A stretch of 64,000 bases of DNA from Hydrogenophaga sp. RAC07 (GTDB taxonomy: Bacteria; Pseudomonadota; Gammaproteobacteria; Burkholderiales; Burkholderiaceae_C), in assembly GCF_001713375.1 (NCBI RefSeq), contig NZ_CP016449.1, positions 1,736,001 to 1,800,000 of the forward strand, given 5' to 3'. The notes beneath the pieces are model-generated. The model was not told where the DNA came from, searched no databases, and saw only the letters and a list, made by a program, of their open reading frames with translations. The position numbers and the translations under genes are program-made. Below, piece after piece: positions 37,054 to 45,800 of the stretch; the first letter of the stretch is position 1, and every line of letters starts with the position of its first letter.

Positions 37054-37749
37054 ATGCTTGAGATACAAGACCTACACGCCTACTACGGCAAGAGCCATGT
37101 GCTGCACGGGGTGCAGTTTTCGGTGGGCAAGGGCGAGATCGTGGCGCTACTTGGGCGCAACGGCTCGGGCCGCTCCACCACCGCCAAAGCCATCATGGGC
37201 CTGGTGGAGGCCACCGGCAGCGTCGCCTGGCAGGGCAAGCCCATCCTGGGCAAGAAGCCTTTTGAGATTGCACACCTCGGCATCGGCCATGTACCGGAGA
37301 ACCGCGACATCTTCCCCAAGCTCACCGTGCACCAGAACCTGCTGCTCGGCCAGAAGGGCAAGGGGCTGGGTGCGCGCTGGAGCTTCGACGACATGTACGC
37401 CATGTTCCCGCGCCTCAAGGAGCGTGAGCACACCGAGGCCGGCGTGCTCTCCGGCGGTGAGCAGCAGATGCTCACGCTGTGCCGCACCCTCATGGGCGAC
37501 CCCGACCTGATCATCATCGACGAACCCACCGAGGGCCTCGCGCCCAAGATCGTGGAACTGGTGGCCGAGTACCTGCAAAAGCTCAAGAGCCGGGGCGTGT
37601 CGGTGCTGCTGATCGAGCAGAAGCTCACCATCGCGCTGAGCATTTCGGACCGTGTGCTGGTGATGGGGCACGGCAGCATCGTGTTCGAGGGAACCCCCGA
37701 GACACTTCGCGCAGACGCCCAGATTCGCAAAGAGTGGCTTGAGGTGTGA
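37054..37749 (+). CDS. LIV-type ABC transporter ATP-binding protein (LivF-like), Walker A Lys replaced by Arg
   Basis: The 231-residue ATPase has the signature LSGGEQQMLTLCRTLM, Walker B LIIIDEPTEGLAP and an H-loop position occupied by glutamine (LLIEQKLTIAL), as is normal for LivF. Walker A reads GRNGSGRST: the lysine that contacts ATP phosphates is arginine. The codon is an unambiguous CGC. The partner LivG-like ATPase is intact, so the pair may hydrolyse ATP at only one fully canonical site. It is the last gene of the transporter operon; a repeat-rich gap follows. Confidence 0.92.
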   Translation: MLEIQDLHAYYGKSHVLHGVQFSVGKGEIVALLGRNGSGRSTTAKAIMGLVEATGSVAWQGKPILGKKPFEIAHLGIGHVPENRDIFPKLTVHQNLLLGQKGKGLGARWSFDDMYAMFPRLKEREHTEAGVLSGGEQQMLTLCRTLMGDPDLIIIDEPTEGLAPKIVELVAEYLQKLKSRGVSVLLIEQKLTIALSISDRVLVMGHGSIVFEGTPETLRADAQIRKEWLEV

Positions 37750-37750
37750 A

Positions 37751-37830
37751 CGCCCCCCGCGCCGCCTTCGGCGTCACCCCCCACTGGGGGGCGATGCCTG
37801 TGGGCCGGCGGAGCCGGACCCACGGCATCC
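37751..37830. repeat. intergenic palindromic repeat after the transporter operon
   Basis: Two hairpins lie in tandem: a C-run/G-run stem around CCCCCCACTGGGGGG (about 37776-37791) and a longer stem at 37795-37827 in which TGCCTGTGGG and CCCACGGCA enclose CCGGCGGAGCCGG. Repeats of this form are common between genes in Comamonadaceae. It may also end transcription of the transporter operon, although no T tail is present. Confidence 0.6.
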
Positions 37831-37885
37831 TGGGTTTGGGCACGCGCGCCGGAGAGGGTTCGGTCTTCCACGCGACACCCGGCCC

Positions 37886-37926
37886 TTGCGGCAGCGCAGC
37901 AAGTTCCTAGAATCGAACGATCGTTC
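37886..37926 (+). promoter_or_regulatory. promoter with overlapping GAACGATCGTTC operator before the beta-oxidation genes
   Basis: TTGCGG (37886-37891) and TAGAAT (37908-37913) with a 16-nt spacer form a good sigma-70 promoter. Immediately downstream, and covering the expected start of transcription, is the perfect 12-bp palindrome GAACGATCGTTC (37915-37926), well placed for a repressor. Palindromes of this shape are typical of TetR-family regulators of fatty-acid catabolism. The regulator gene is not in this window. Confidence 0.6.
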
Positions 37927-37995
37927 TTTTCCGGGAAGAACATCACAGTCAATGCCTCAGGGCACCCGTTTTCCGCCAACAACGAAGGAGATTCC

Positions 37996-40110
37996 ATGAC
38001 CGCTGAGTACCAGGTCCACGGCGATGTCGCCGTCATCACCATGAACAACCCGCCGGTCAACGGTCTGGGTCTCTCCACCCGCCAGGGCATTGCCGCCGGT
38101 CTGGAGAAGGCAGAGGCCGATCCGGCCGTGAAGTCCATCGTGATCACGGGCGCGGGCAAGGCGTTTTCCGGCGGCGCCGACATCCGCGAATTCGGTTCAC
38201 CCAAGGCCCTGGCCGAACCCAACCTGCTCTCCGTCATCCTCGCGGTGGAAAACACATCCAAGCCCGTGATTGCGGCCATCCACAGCGTGTGCATGGGCGG
38301 TGGCCTGGAACTGGCGCTGGGTTGCCACTACCGCATTGCCGCGCCCGGTACCAGCGTGGCGCTGCCCGAGGTCAAGCTCGGCCTGATCCCTGGTGCCGGC
38401 GGCACGCAGCGCCTGCCGCGCGCCCTGGGCGTGGAGCCCGCGCTCAACATGATCGTGAGTGGCGAGCCGGTGAAGAGCGAGATGCTGGCCATGCTGCCGG
38501 GCCAGAAGCTGTTCGACAAGATGGCAGCCTCTGCCGACAGCCTGGCCGAAGAAGCGCTGGCCCTGGCCCGCGAGATGGCCGCCAAACACGCCGACGGCAG
38601 CGCGCTGCCCAAGGTCCGCAACCTGCCGTGCAAGCACCCGCTGGGCGACGCGTACTTCGCCTTCGCCCGCAACATGGTCAAGGGCATGTCGAAGAACTTC
38701 CCCGCACCCGCCAAGTGCGTGGACGCGGTGGAAGCCGCCACCAGGAAGAAATTCGACGACGGCATGGCCTTCGAGCGCGAGATCTTCATCAACCTGATGT
38801 GGACACCCGAGTGCCGCGCGCTGCGCCACCTGTTCACCGCCGAGCGCGCCGCGAGCAAGATTCCGGATGTGCCCGAAGACACGCCCAAGCGCGAGATCGC
38901 CTCGGTGGCCGTCATCGGCGCCGGCACCATGGGTGGCGGCATCGCCATGAACTTCCTCAACGCCGGCATCCCGGTGAAGATGCTGGAGATGAAGCAGGAA
39001 GCGCTGGACCGTGGCCTGGCGACCATCCGCAAGAACTACGAAGCCCAGGTGAAAAAGGGCAAGCTCAAGCAGGACAAGTACGAGCAGCGCATGGCGCTCT
39101 TGAGCACCACGCTGAGCTACGACGACCTGAGCGCGGCCGACCTCGTGATCGAGGCGGTGTTTGAAGAGATCGGCGTCAAGGAAGCCGTGTTCAAGGAACT
39201 CGACCGCGTGATGAAGCCCGGCGCGATCCTGGCCTCCAACACCTCGACACTGGACGTCAACAAGATCGCCAGCTTCACCAAGCGGCCGCAGGACGTGGTG
39301 GGCCTGCACTTCTTCAGCCCGGCCAACGTGATGAAGCTGCTGGAAGTGGTGCGTGGCGAAAAGACCGCCAAGGACGTGATGGCCACCGTCATGACCGTGG
39401 CCAAGAAGATCAAGAAGACGGCGGTGGTCTCCGGCGTGTGCGACGGCTTCATCGGCAACCGCATGATCGAGCAGTACGGCCGCCAGGGCGGCTTTTTGCT
39501 CGACGAGGGCTGCACGCCCGAGCAGGTCGACAAGGCGATGGAGAAGTTCGGCATGGCCATGGGCCCGTTCCGCATGGGCGACCTGGCCGGCAACGACATC
39601 GGCTGGGCGATCCGCAAGCGCCGCTACCAGGAAAAGCCGGACATGAAGTACAGCAAGACCGCTGACTTGCTGTGCGAGAAGGGCCGCTACGGCCAGAAGA
39701 CCGGCGCCGGCTGGTACGACTACGTGCCGGGCAAGCGCGACGCGATCCCGAACGCCGAGGTGGTGAAGATGATCGAGGACCACCGCAAGTCGCTGGGCAT
39801 CACGCCGCGCAAGATTTCCGACGAGGAGATCGTGCAGCGCCTGGTGTATTCGCTGGTGAACGAAGCCGCGCACATCCTGGAAGAGGGCATTGCCAACAAG
39901 GCCAGCGACATCGACGTGGTCTACATCTTCGGCTACGGCTTCCCCGCACACCGCGGCGGCCCGATGATTTACGCCGACACCGTGGGCCTGTTCAACGTGG
40001 TGCAGAGCATGAAGCGCTTTGCCAAGAACCCGCTGGACGACGCGAAATTCTGGGAGCCAGCCCCGCTGCTGGCCAGGTTGGTTGCAGAAGGCAAAACCTT
40101 CAACGCCTGA
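37996..40110 (+). CDS. bifunctional enoyl-CoA hydratase/3-hydroxyacyl-CoA dehydrogenase
   Basis: The 704-residue fusion performs two steps of beta-oxidation. The N-terminal crotonase domain (about 1-190) has the oxyanion-hole motifs [17 protein letters not shown] and [16 protein letters not shown]. The NAD-binding domain begins at [15 protein letters not shown] near residue 308, and the C-terminal dehydrogenase halves contain [18 protein letters not shown] and the [12 protein letters not shown] block. The size and order match the FadJ/peroxisomal type. A GAAGGAG box precedes ATG 37996. It is followed after 34 nt by the thiolase gene, completing the cycle. Confidence 0.94.
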   Translation: MTAEYQVHGDVAVITMNNPPVNGLGLSTRQGIAAGLEKAEADPAVKSIVITGAGKAFSGGADIREFGSPKALAEPNLLSVILAVENTSKPVIAAIHSVCMGGGLELALGCHYRIAAPGTSVALPEVKLGLIPGAGGTQRLPRALGVEPALNMIVSGEPVKSEMLAMLPGQKLFDKMAASADSLAEEALALAREMAAKHADGSALPKVRNLPCKHPLGDAYFAFARNMVKGMSKNFPAPAKCVDAVEAATRKKFDDGMAFEREIFINLMWTPECRALRHLFTAERAASKIPDVPEDTPKREIASVAVIGAGTMGGGIAMNFLNAGIPVKMLEMKQEALDRGLATIRKNYEAQVKKGKLKQDKYEQRMALLSTTLSYDDLSAADLVIEAVFEEIGVKEAVFKELDRVMKPGAILASNTSTLDVNKIASFTKRPQDVVGLHFFSPANVMKLLEVVRGEKTAKDVMATVMTVAKKIKKTAVVSGVCDGFIGNRMIEQYGRQGGFLLDEGCTPEQVDKAMEKFGMAMGPFRMGDLAGNDIGWAIRKRRYQEKPDMKYSKTADLLCEKGRYGQKTGAGWYDYVPGKRDAIPNAEVVKMIEDHRKSLGITPRKISDEEIVQRLVYSLVNEAAHILEEGIANKASDIDVVYIFGYGFPAHRGGPMIYADTVGLFNVVQSMKRFAKNPLDDAKFWEPAPLLARLVAEGKTFNA

Positions 40111-40144
40111 CCCCACAGCACAAGACCGAACAGGAGAACATTTC

Positions 40145-41320
40145 ATGACCAACGCCGTCATCGTTTCCACCGCCCGCACACCCCTGGCCAAGAGCTGGAA
40201 GGGCGCCTTCAACATGACCCACGGAGCCACCCTGGGTGGCCACGCGGTGCAGCACGCGGTTGCCCGCGCCGGCATCGAAGCCGCCGAAGTGGACGACGTC
40301 ATCATGGGTTGCGCCAACCCCGAGGGCGCCACCGGTGCCAACATCGCGCGCCAGATCGCGCTGCGCGCCGGCCTGCCCATCACCACCTCGGGCATGACCG
40401 TCAACCGCTTCTGCTCGTCGGGTCTGCAGACCATCGCCATGGCCGCCCAACGCATCATCGCGGGCGAAGGCGACGTGTATGTGGCCGGTGGCGTGGAAAG
40501 CATTTCGTGCGTGCAGCAAGAGATGAACACCCACATGCTGGCCGACCCGTGGCTCGCCAAGAACAAGCCCGAGATCTACTGGAACATGCTGCAGACCGCC
40601 GAGCAGGTGGCCAAGCGTTACGGCATTGGCCGCGACGCCATGGACGAGTACGGCGCTGCCAGCCAGCAGAAGGCCACGGCCGCGCTGGAAGCCGGCCTCT
40701 TCAAGGCCGAGATCGCCCCCATCACCGTGACCGCCGGCGTGGCAGACAAGGTCATGGGCCTCACGACCAAGCAGGTGACGGTGGAGAACGACGAAGGCAT
40801 CCGCGCCGGCACCACCTTTGAAGGCATCCACGGCCTGCGTTCGGCGCTGCCGGGCGGCCTGGTTTCGGCCGGCAACGCCAGCCAGTTCAGCGATGGCGGC
40901 GGCGCCTGCGTGCTGATGAACGAAACCCTGGCCGAGAAGCGCGGCCTGACCCCGCTGGGCCGTTTCCTCGGCTTTGCCGTGGCCGGCTGCGAGCCCGACG
41001 AGATGGGCATCGGCCCGGTGTTCGCCATTCCCAAGGTGCTCGCGCGCCTGGGTCTGAAGGTGAGCGACATCGACCTGTGGGAACTCAACGAAGCCTTCGC
41101 GGTGCAGGTGATCTACTGCCGCGACAAGCTGGGCATCCCGGGTGACAGGCTCAACGTCAACGGCGGCGCCATCGCGGTGGGTCACCCCTATGGCGTGTCC
41201 GGCCAGCGCCTGACCGGCCACGCGCTGATCGAAGGCAAGCGCCGTGGCGCCAAGCGCGTTTGCGTGACGATGTGCATTGGCGGCGGCATGGGCGCGGCCG
41301 GCATTTTTGAAGTTCTCTGA
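40145..41320 (+). CDS. acetyl-CoA C-acyltransferase (thiolase)
   Basis: The 391-residue thiolase cleaves 3-ketoacyl-CoA to acetyl-CoA and a shortened acyl-CoA. The acyl-carrying cysteine is C90 in [10 protein letters not shown]; the catalytic histidine is in [14 protein letters not shown] and the second cysteine in [14 protein letters not shown] near the C-terminus. ATG 40145 follows AGGAGAAC. It is transcribed together with the bifunctional gene before it; the acyl-CoA dehydrogenase gene starts 14 nt after its stop. Confidence 0.94.
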   Translation: MTNAVIVSTARTPLAKSWKGAFNMTHGATLGGHAVQHAVARAGIEAAEVDDVIMGCANPEGATGANIARQIALRAGLPITTSGMTVNRFCSSGLQTIAMAAQRIIAGEGDVYVAGGVESISCVQQEMNTHMLADPWLAKNKPEIYWNMLQTAEQVAKRYGIGRDAMDEYGAASQQKATAALEAGLFKAEIAPITVTAGVADKVMGLTTKQVTVENDEGIRAGTTFEGIHGLRSALPGGLVSAGNASQFSDGGGACVLMNETLAEKRGLTPLGRFLGFAVAGCEPDEMGIGPVFAIPKVLARLGLKVSDIDLWELNEAFAVQVIYCRDKLGIPGDRLNVNGGAIAVGHPYGVSGQRLTGHALIEGKRRGAKRVCVTMCIGGGMGAAGIFEVL

Positions 41321-41334
41321 CACCGGGGCGCACC

Positions 41335-43158
41335 ATGACTTTGCGCCCGACCGTCGACTTCCTGCTGCACGACTGGCTGCACGTCGAGACGCTGCAGCAG
41401 CGTGAGCGTTTTGCGGACCACAGCCGCGAGACGTTTGACGCGGTGCTCGACACCTGTGAGCGCATCGCGCGCGAGAAGTACGCACCCTTCAACCGGCTGG
41501 TGGACACGCAGGAGCCGCATTTCGACGGCGAGCGCGTGATCCTGCCGCAGGCCACGCACGATGCGCAGAAGGCCTACGCCGCCAGCGGCATGCTGAGCGC
41601 CGCGCAGGACTACGACGTCGGTGGCATGCAGTTGCCCTACACGGTCGAGGCCGCGGCCAACGCCTTCTTTGCCATGGCTTCGGTCAGCATCGGCAGCGGC
41701 ATGCTCACCACCGGCAACGCCAACCTGCTCATGGTGCACGGCACCGAGGCGCAGAAGCAGGTGTTCGCGCTCAACGAGTTCAGTGGTCGTTTCTCGGGAA
41801 CCATGTGTTTGTCCGAGCCGCAGGCGGGTTCGAGCCTGAGCGACGTATCCACGCGCGCCGTGCCCGACGGCGCCGAGTTCGCGGACGATCCGCTGGGCCC
41901 GCGCTACCGGCTCAAGGGCAACAAGATGTGGATCTCGGCCGGCGAGCACGAGTTGACCGAGAACATCATCCACCTGGTGCTGGCCAAGATTCCGGATGAA
42001 CACGGCAAGCTGGTGCCCGGCACGCGTGGCATTTCGCTCTTCATCGTGCCCAAGAAGATGGTGAACCCCGCTGGTGAGTTGACCGGCGTGCGCAACGACG
42101 TGGCGCTGGCCGGGCTCAACCACAAGTGCGGCTGGCGCGGCACCACCAACACGCTGCTCAATTTCGGCGAAGGCAAGTACCCGGTCGGTGGTGAAGCCGG
42201 TGCCGTGGGCTACCTCGTGGGTCAGGCGGGCAAGGGCCTGCACTGCATGTTCCACATGATGAACGAGGCCCGCATCGGTGTGGGCATGGCCGCGACCATG
42301 CTGGGCATGGCCGGCTACCTCGCCAGTCTGGATTACGCGAAAAACCGCCCGCAGGGTCGCCCCATGGGCCCGGCCGGCAAAGACCCGGCTCAGCCACCGG
42401 TGCGCATCATCGAACACGCGGATGTGAAACGCATGCTGCTGGCGCAGAAGTCGTATTGCGAAGGCGCGCTCGCGCTCGAACTCTATTGCGCGCGCCTGGT
42501 GGACGAGCAACACACGGCCGAAGCCGCCGTGGCCGATGACGCGCGCCTGCTGCTCGAGGTGCTCACCCCCATCGCCAAGAGCTGGCCCAGCGAGTGGTGC
42601 CTGGAAGCGAACAGCCTGGCCATCCAGATTCATGGCGGCTACGGCTACACGCGCGATTTCCCGGTGGAGCAGTACTGGCGTGACAACCGCCTGAACATGA
42701 TCCACGAAGGCACGCACGGCATCCAGGCCATGGACCTGCTGGGGCGCAAGGTGCTGATGGAAGGCGGCAAGGGCCTAAGCCTGCTGGCCGGGCGCATCAA
42801 CGCCACCATCCAGCGCGCTGTTACCGTGCCCGAGTTCGCGGCACACGCCAACGCGCTGGGGCAGGCACTCGCGCAGGTGGGTGCGGCCACCAAAGCCGCC
42901 TGGGCCACCGGCGAGCCCACCGACGCTTTGGCAAACGCCGTGCCGTATCTGCAGGCCTTTGGCCACACGGTGCTGGCCTGGGTCTGGCTGGACGTGGCAT
43001 TGGCCGCGCACGCCGCGCCCGAATCGAACGCGCGCACCGGGCGCCTGGCCGCCATGCGCTTCTTCTTCCACTACGAGCTGCCCAAGATCGGTGCCTGGTT
43101 GCAGGTGGTGAGCAACCGAGACCAGACCTGTGCAACCCTGCCCGAAGAGGCGTTCTGA
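41335..43158 (+). CDS. acyl-CoA dehydrogenase with C-terminal extension domain
   Basis: This 607-residue FAD enzyme performs the first oxidation of beta-oxidation. The core shows FSGTMCLSEPQAGSSLSDVSTRAV (FAD/substrate site), LNHKCGWRGTTNTLLNFGEG and FHMMNEARIGVGMAATMLGMAGY. The catalytic-base region and QIHGGYGYTRDFPVEQYWRDNRLNMIHEGTHGIQAMDLLGRKV follow. The last about 130 residues are the extra alpha-helical domain of the long subfamily, whose members often act on medium/long or aryl-substituted chains. Its stop overlaps the next start by one base (TGATG). Confidence 0.92.
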   Translation: MTLRPTVDFLLHDWLHVETLQQRERFADHSRETFDAVLDTCERIAREKYAPFNRLVDTQEPHFDGERVILPQATHDAQKAYAASGMLSAAQDYDVGGMQLPYTVEAAANAFFAMASVSIGSGMLTTGNANLLMVHGTEAQKQVFALNEFSGRFSGTMCLSEPQAGSSLSDVSTRAVPDGAEFADDPLGPRYRLKGNKMWISAGEHELTENIIHLVLAKIPDEHGKLVPGTRGISLFIVPKKMVNPAGELTGVRNDVALAGLNHKCGWRGTTNTLLNFGEGKYPVGGEAGAVGYLVGQAGKGLHCMFHMMNEARIGVGMAATMLGMAGYLASLDYAKNRPQGRPMGPAGKDPAQPPVRIIEHADVKRMLLAQKSYCEGALALELYCARLVDEQHTAEAAVADDARLLLEVLTPIAKSWPSEWCLEANSLAIQIHGGYGYTRDFPVEQYWRDNRLNMIHEGTHGIQAMDLLGRKVLMEGGKGLSLLAGRINATIQRAVTVPEFAAHANALGQALAQVGAATKAAWATGEPTDALANAVPYLQAFGHTVLAWVWLDVALAAHAAPESNARTGRLAAMRFFFHYELPKIGAWLQVVSNRDQTCATLPEEAF

Positions 43159-43460
43159 TGCTGCACCACATCGTCATGTGGAAGATCAAGGACCTGGGCA
43201 CCGAGGGCGACAAGGCCAGCAACGTTGCGCAGGCCAAGGCCTTGCTCGACGCCTGTGCACAGCTGGTGCCCGGCATTGAACGCTTCGACGTGGCCACCGC
43301 ACAGCCCGGCCTGGAGAGCACCTACGACCTCGTGCTCAACAGCACGTTCACCGACCGCGCCGCACTGGCGGCCTACCAGACGCACCCGTCGCACGTGGCG
43401 CTCAAGCCCTTCATGAGAAGAGTGGTTCTTGAACGCCAGTGCATGGACTACGAGACCTGA
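43158..43460 (+). CDS. Dabb family (stress-responsive A/B barrel) protein
   Basis: The 100-residue protein begins MLHHIVMWKIKD and ends RVVLERQCMDYET, the outline of a dimeric alpha-beta barrel (Dabb) domain. Known relatives include small enzymes and stress proteins. The one-base overlap with the acyl-CoA dehydrogenase stop shows it belongs to the beta-oxidation operon. Its exact role is unknown; a substrate-specific step in the same pathway is possible. Confidence 0.85.
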   Translation: MLHHIVMWKIKDLGTEGDKASNVAQAKALLDACAQLVPGIERFDVATAQPGLESTYDLVLNSTFTDRAALAAYQTHPSHVALKPFMRRVVLERQCMDYET

Positions 43461-43468
43461 CGGATCTG

Positions 43469-43502
43469 CCCCCACCCCAACCCTCCCCCAGCGGGGGAGG
43501 GA
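43469..43502. repeat. intergenic REP-like palindromic repeat
   Basis: CCCTCCCCC-AGC-GGGGGAGGG (43481-43501) is a perfect 9-bp stem preceded by a C-rich tail. It is the same family of unit that occurs inside hrpA and purL, here in its usual intergenic place between the Dabb and SDR genes. It may also affect 3' ends of the beta-oxidation transcript. Confidence 0.75.
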
Positions 43503-43526
43503 GCAACACACCACAAGGAGACACAC

Positions 43527-44318
43527 ATGACCCGCACCGTTCCTCAACTTTTTGACCTCAAGGGCAAGACCGCCCTGATCACCGGTGGCTCGCGTGGCCT
43601 GGGCCTGCAGATGGCCCATGCGCTGGGCGAAGCCGGCGCCCGCGTGCTGGTGAGCTCGCGCAAGGCCGAAGACCTCGAGGCCGCCACGGCCGAGCTGAAG
43701 GCGGCCGGTATCGACGCCAGCTGGATCGCCGCCGACTGCTCGAAGGAAGAGGAAATTCAGCGCCTGGCCGACGAGAGCCTGCAGCGCCTGGGCCACATCG
43801 ACATCCTGGTCAACAACGCCGGTGCCGCCTGGGGCGCGCCGGCCGAAGACCACCCGGTGGAAGCCTGGGACAAGGTGATGAACCTCAACGTGCGCAGCTA
43901 CTTCATCCTGAGCCAGATCGTGGCCAAGCGCAGCATGATCGGGCGCAAGAGCGGCCGCATCATCAACACCGCCTCCATCGCCGGCCTGGGTGGCAACCCG
44001 TCGGGCATGAACACCATCGCCTACAACACCTCCAAGGGTGCGGTGATCAACTTCACCCGCGCGCTGGCCGCCGAGTGGGGCAAGTACGGCATCACGGTGA
44101 ACGCCATCTGCCCGGGCTTTTTCCCGAGCAAGATGACGGTGGGCACGCTCAAGGCCATGGGCGAAGAGAAGCTGGCTTCGCACGCTCCCCTGCGTCGGCT
44201 GGGCGACGACGAAGACCTGAAGGGCCTGACCGTGTTGTACGCATCGGATGCCGGCAAGCACATCACGGGTCAGTGGCTGGCTGTCGATGGCGGCGTCAGT
44301 GTCATCACGGGCGGGTGA
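43527..44318 (+). CDS. SDR family NAD(P)-dependent oxidoreductase
   Basis: The 263-residue short-chain dehydrogenase has the cofactor motif TGGSRGLG at about residue 19, NNAG in ILVNNAGAAWG, the catalytic serine in IINTASIAG and the YxxxK pair in YNTSKGAV. The pattern is that of classical SDRs such as 3-ketoacyl reductases or gluconate 5-dehydrogenase-like proteins. AAGGAGAC lies before the ATG. The thioesterase gene follows within 2 nt. The acyl-CoA context favours a hydroxyacyl or hydroxy-acid substrate, but this is inference. Confidence 0.9.
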   Translation: MTRTVPQLFDLKGKTALITGGSRGLGLQMAHALGEAGARVLVSSRKAEDLEAATAELKAAGIDASWIAADCSKEEEIQRLADESLQRLGHIDILVNNAGAAWGAPAEDHPVEAWDKVMNLNVRSYFILSQIVAKRSMIGRKSGRIINTASIAGLGGNPSGMNTIAYNTSKGAVINFTRALAAEWGKYGITVNAICPGFFPSKMTVGTLKAMGEEKLASHAPLRRLGDDEDLKGLTVLYASDAGKHITGQWLAVDGGVSVITGG

Positions 44319-44320
44319 GC

Positions 44321-44749
44321 ATGGAGTTTTCCGTCCGCATCCCCTTCGTCGAACTGCTCGGCTTTGAACTGCACAAGTTCGAGAGTGGTGAGGCGGAGAT
44401 CACGTTCAAGCCCTCCGACGACCACTTGAATTCCTTCGACGTGGTGCACGGCGGCGCGAGCATGACGCTGCTCGACGTGGTGATGGCGCACGCCGCGCGC
44501 TCGGTCGAAGTCGACATGGGCTGCGTGACCATCGAGATGAAGACCAGTTTCATGCGCGCAGCCAAGGGGCCGCTCACCGCCAAAGGCAAGCTGCTGCACC
44601 GCACCGCCACCATGGCCTTCACCGAAGGCAGCATTTTCGACGCAGCGGGCAAGCTCTGCGCGCACGCCACTGGCACCTTCAAGTTCGTCGCCCGGCTGCC
44701 CGTGGGCGCGGGCAGCGTTCAGGCCTTCAACCGCATTTCCACTGACTGA
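44321..44749 (+). CDS. PaaI-type hotdog-fold thioesterase
   Basis: The 142-residue hotdog protein should hydrolyse acyl-CoA thioesters. The motif FDVVHGGASMTLLDVVMAHAA carries the conserved His-Gly-Gly and the catalytic Asp of the PaaI group. The start ATG 44321 comes 2 nt after the SDR stop, so the genes are translated together. A role in recycling CoA from dead-end acyl-CoAs would fit the surrounding pathway. Confidence 0.9.
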   Translation: MEFSVRIPFVELLGFELHKFESGEAEITFKPSDDHLNSFDVVHGGASMTLLDVVMAHAARSVEVDMGCVTIEMKTSFMRAAKGPLTAKGKLLHRTATMAFTEGSIFDAAGKLCAHATGTFKFVARLPVGAGSVQAFNRISTD

Positions 44750-44767
44750 CCTTTCAGGAGACACACC

Positions 44768-45784
44768 ATGCCCACCAACCAACAGATCGTGCTCGACAAC
44801 CGCCCACAGGGCGAAGCCACCGTCGACAACTTCAAGCTCGTGTCCACCGACACGCCCGCCCTCACCGAGAACCAGGTGCTGGTGCGCCACCATTTCCTGA
44901 GCCTGGACCCGTACATGCGCGGCCGCATGAACGACAGCAAGAGCTACGCGGCCTCGCAGCCCCTGGGCGAGGTGATGATCGGCGGCACCGTGGGCGAGGT
45001 GGTCGAATCGAAGCACCCCAAGTTCCAGCCCGGCGACAAGGTCGTGGGCATGGGCGGCTGGCAGCAGTTCAGCGTGGTCGACGCCGCGCAGCCCGGCGCG
45101 CTGCGCAAGGTCGACACCACGCACGTGCCGCTGTCCTACTACCTGGGCGCAGTCGGCATGCCCGGCGTGACCGCCTGGTACGGCCTGGTGAAAATCATCA
45201 ACCCCAAGGCCGGCGACACCGTGGTGGTGAGCGCGGCCACGGGTGCCGTGGGCAGTGCATTTGGCGCGCTGGCCAAGGCGCGTGGCTGCCGCGCGGTGGG
45301 CATCGCCGGCGGCCCCGACAAGTGCAAGTACGCGGTGGAAGAACTCGGCTTCGACGCCTGCATCGACTACAAGCTGCACAAGGACGCGTACTCGCTCGCC
45401 AAGGCGCTCAAGGACGTGTGCCCCAAAGGCATCGACGGTTATTTTGAAAACGTCGGTGGCATGGTGCTGGACGCGGTTCTGCTGCGCATGAACGCGTTTG
45501 GCCGCATCGCGGTGTGCGGCATGATCGCCGGCTACGACGGCCAGCCACTGCCGTTGGCGAACCCCGCGCTGATCCTGGTGAACCGCCTCAAGATCGAAGG
45601 CTTCATCGTCAGCGAGCATATGGAAGTCTGGCCCGAGGCCTTGACCGAACTGGGTACGCTGGTGGCCACTGGCAAGCTGCGCCCGCGTGAGACCGTGGCA
45701 GAGGGTTTGGCCGCTGCACCCGAAGCCTTCATGGGTTTGCTCAAGGGCAAAAACTTCGGCAAGCAACTGGTCAAACTGATCTGA
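44768..45784 (+). CDS. NADP-dependent medium-chain reductase (CurA/leukotriene B4 dehydrogenase-like)
   Basis: The 338-residue zinc-free MDR enzyme begins NQQIVLDNRPQGEATVDNFKLV and contains LSLDPYMRGRMND, MPGVTAWYGL and the NADP-binding stretch VVVSAATGAVGSAFGALAKARGCRAVGIAGG. These features match the YncB/CurA/prostaglandin reductase group, which reduces the C=C bond of alpha,beta-unsaturated ketones or aldehydes. AGGAGACACACC precedes ATG 44768. It continues the co-directional catabolic run. Confidence 0.9.
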   Translation: MPTNQQIVLDNRPQGEATVDNFKLVSTDTPALTENQVLVRHHFLSLDPYMRGRMNDSKSYAASQPLGEVMIGGTVGEVVESKHPKFQPGDKVVGMGGWQQFSVVDAAQPGALRKVDTTHVPLSYYLGAVGMPGVTAWYGLVKIINPKAGDTVVVSAATGAVGSAFGALAKARGCRAVGIAGGPDKCKYAVEELGFDACIDYKLHKDAYSLAKALKDVCPKGIDGYFENVGGMVLDAVLLRMNAFGRIAVCGMIAGYDGQPLPLANPALILVNRLKIEGFIVSEHMEVWPEALTELGTLVATGKLRPRETVAEGLAAAPEAFMGLLKGKNFGKQLVKLI

Positions 45785-45800
45785 CCACCCGGAGGCCGGC

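Noticed and set aside
37751..37830. Rho-independent terminator after the transporter operon
   Set aside because: The hairpins are strong but have no T tail and match a common intergenic repeat, so I list it as a repeat.
38197..40566. Open minus-strand frame of about 789 codons opposite the bifunctional beta-oxidation gene
   Set aside because: Antisense shadow of a well-supported gene, extends across the thiolase start and shows no protein family features.
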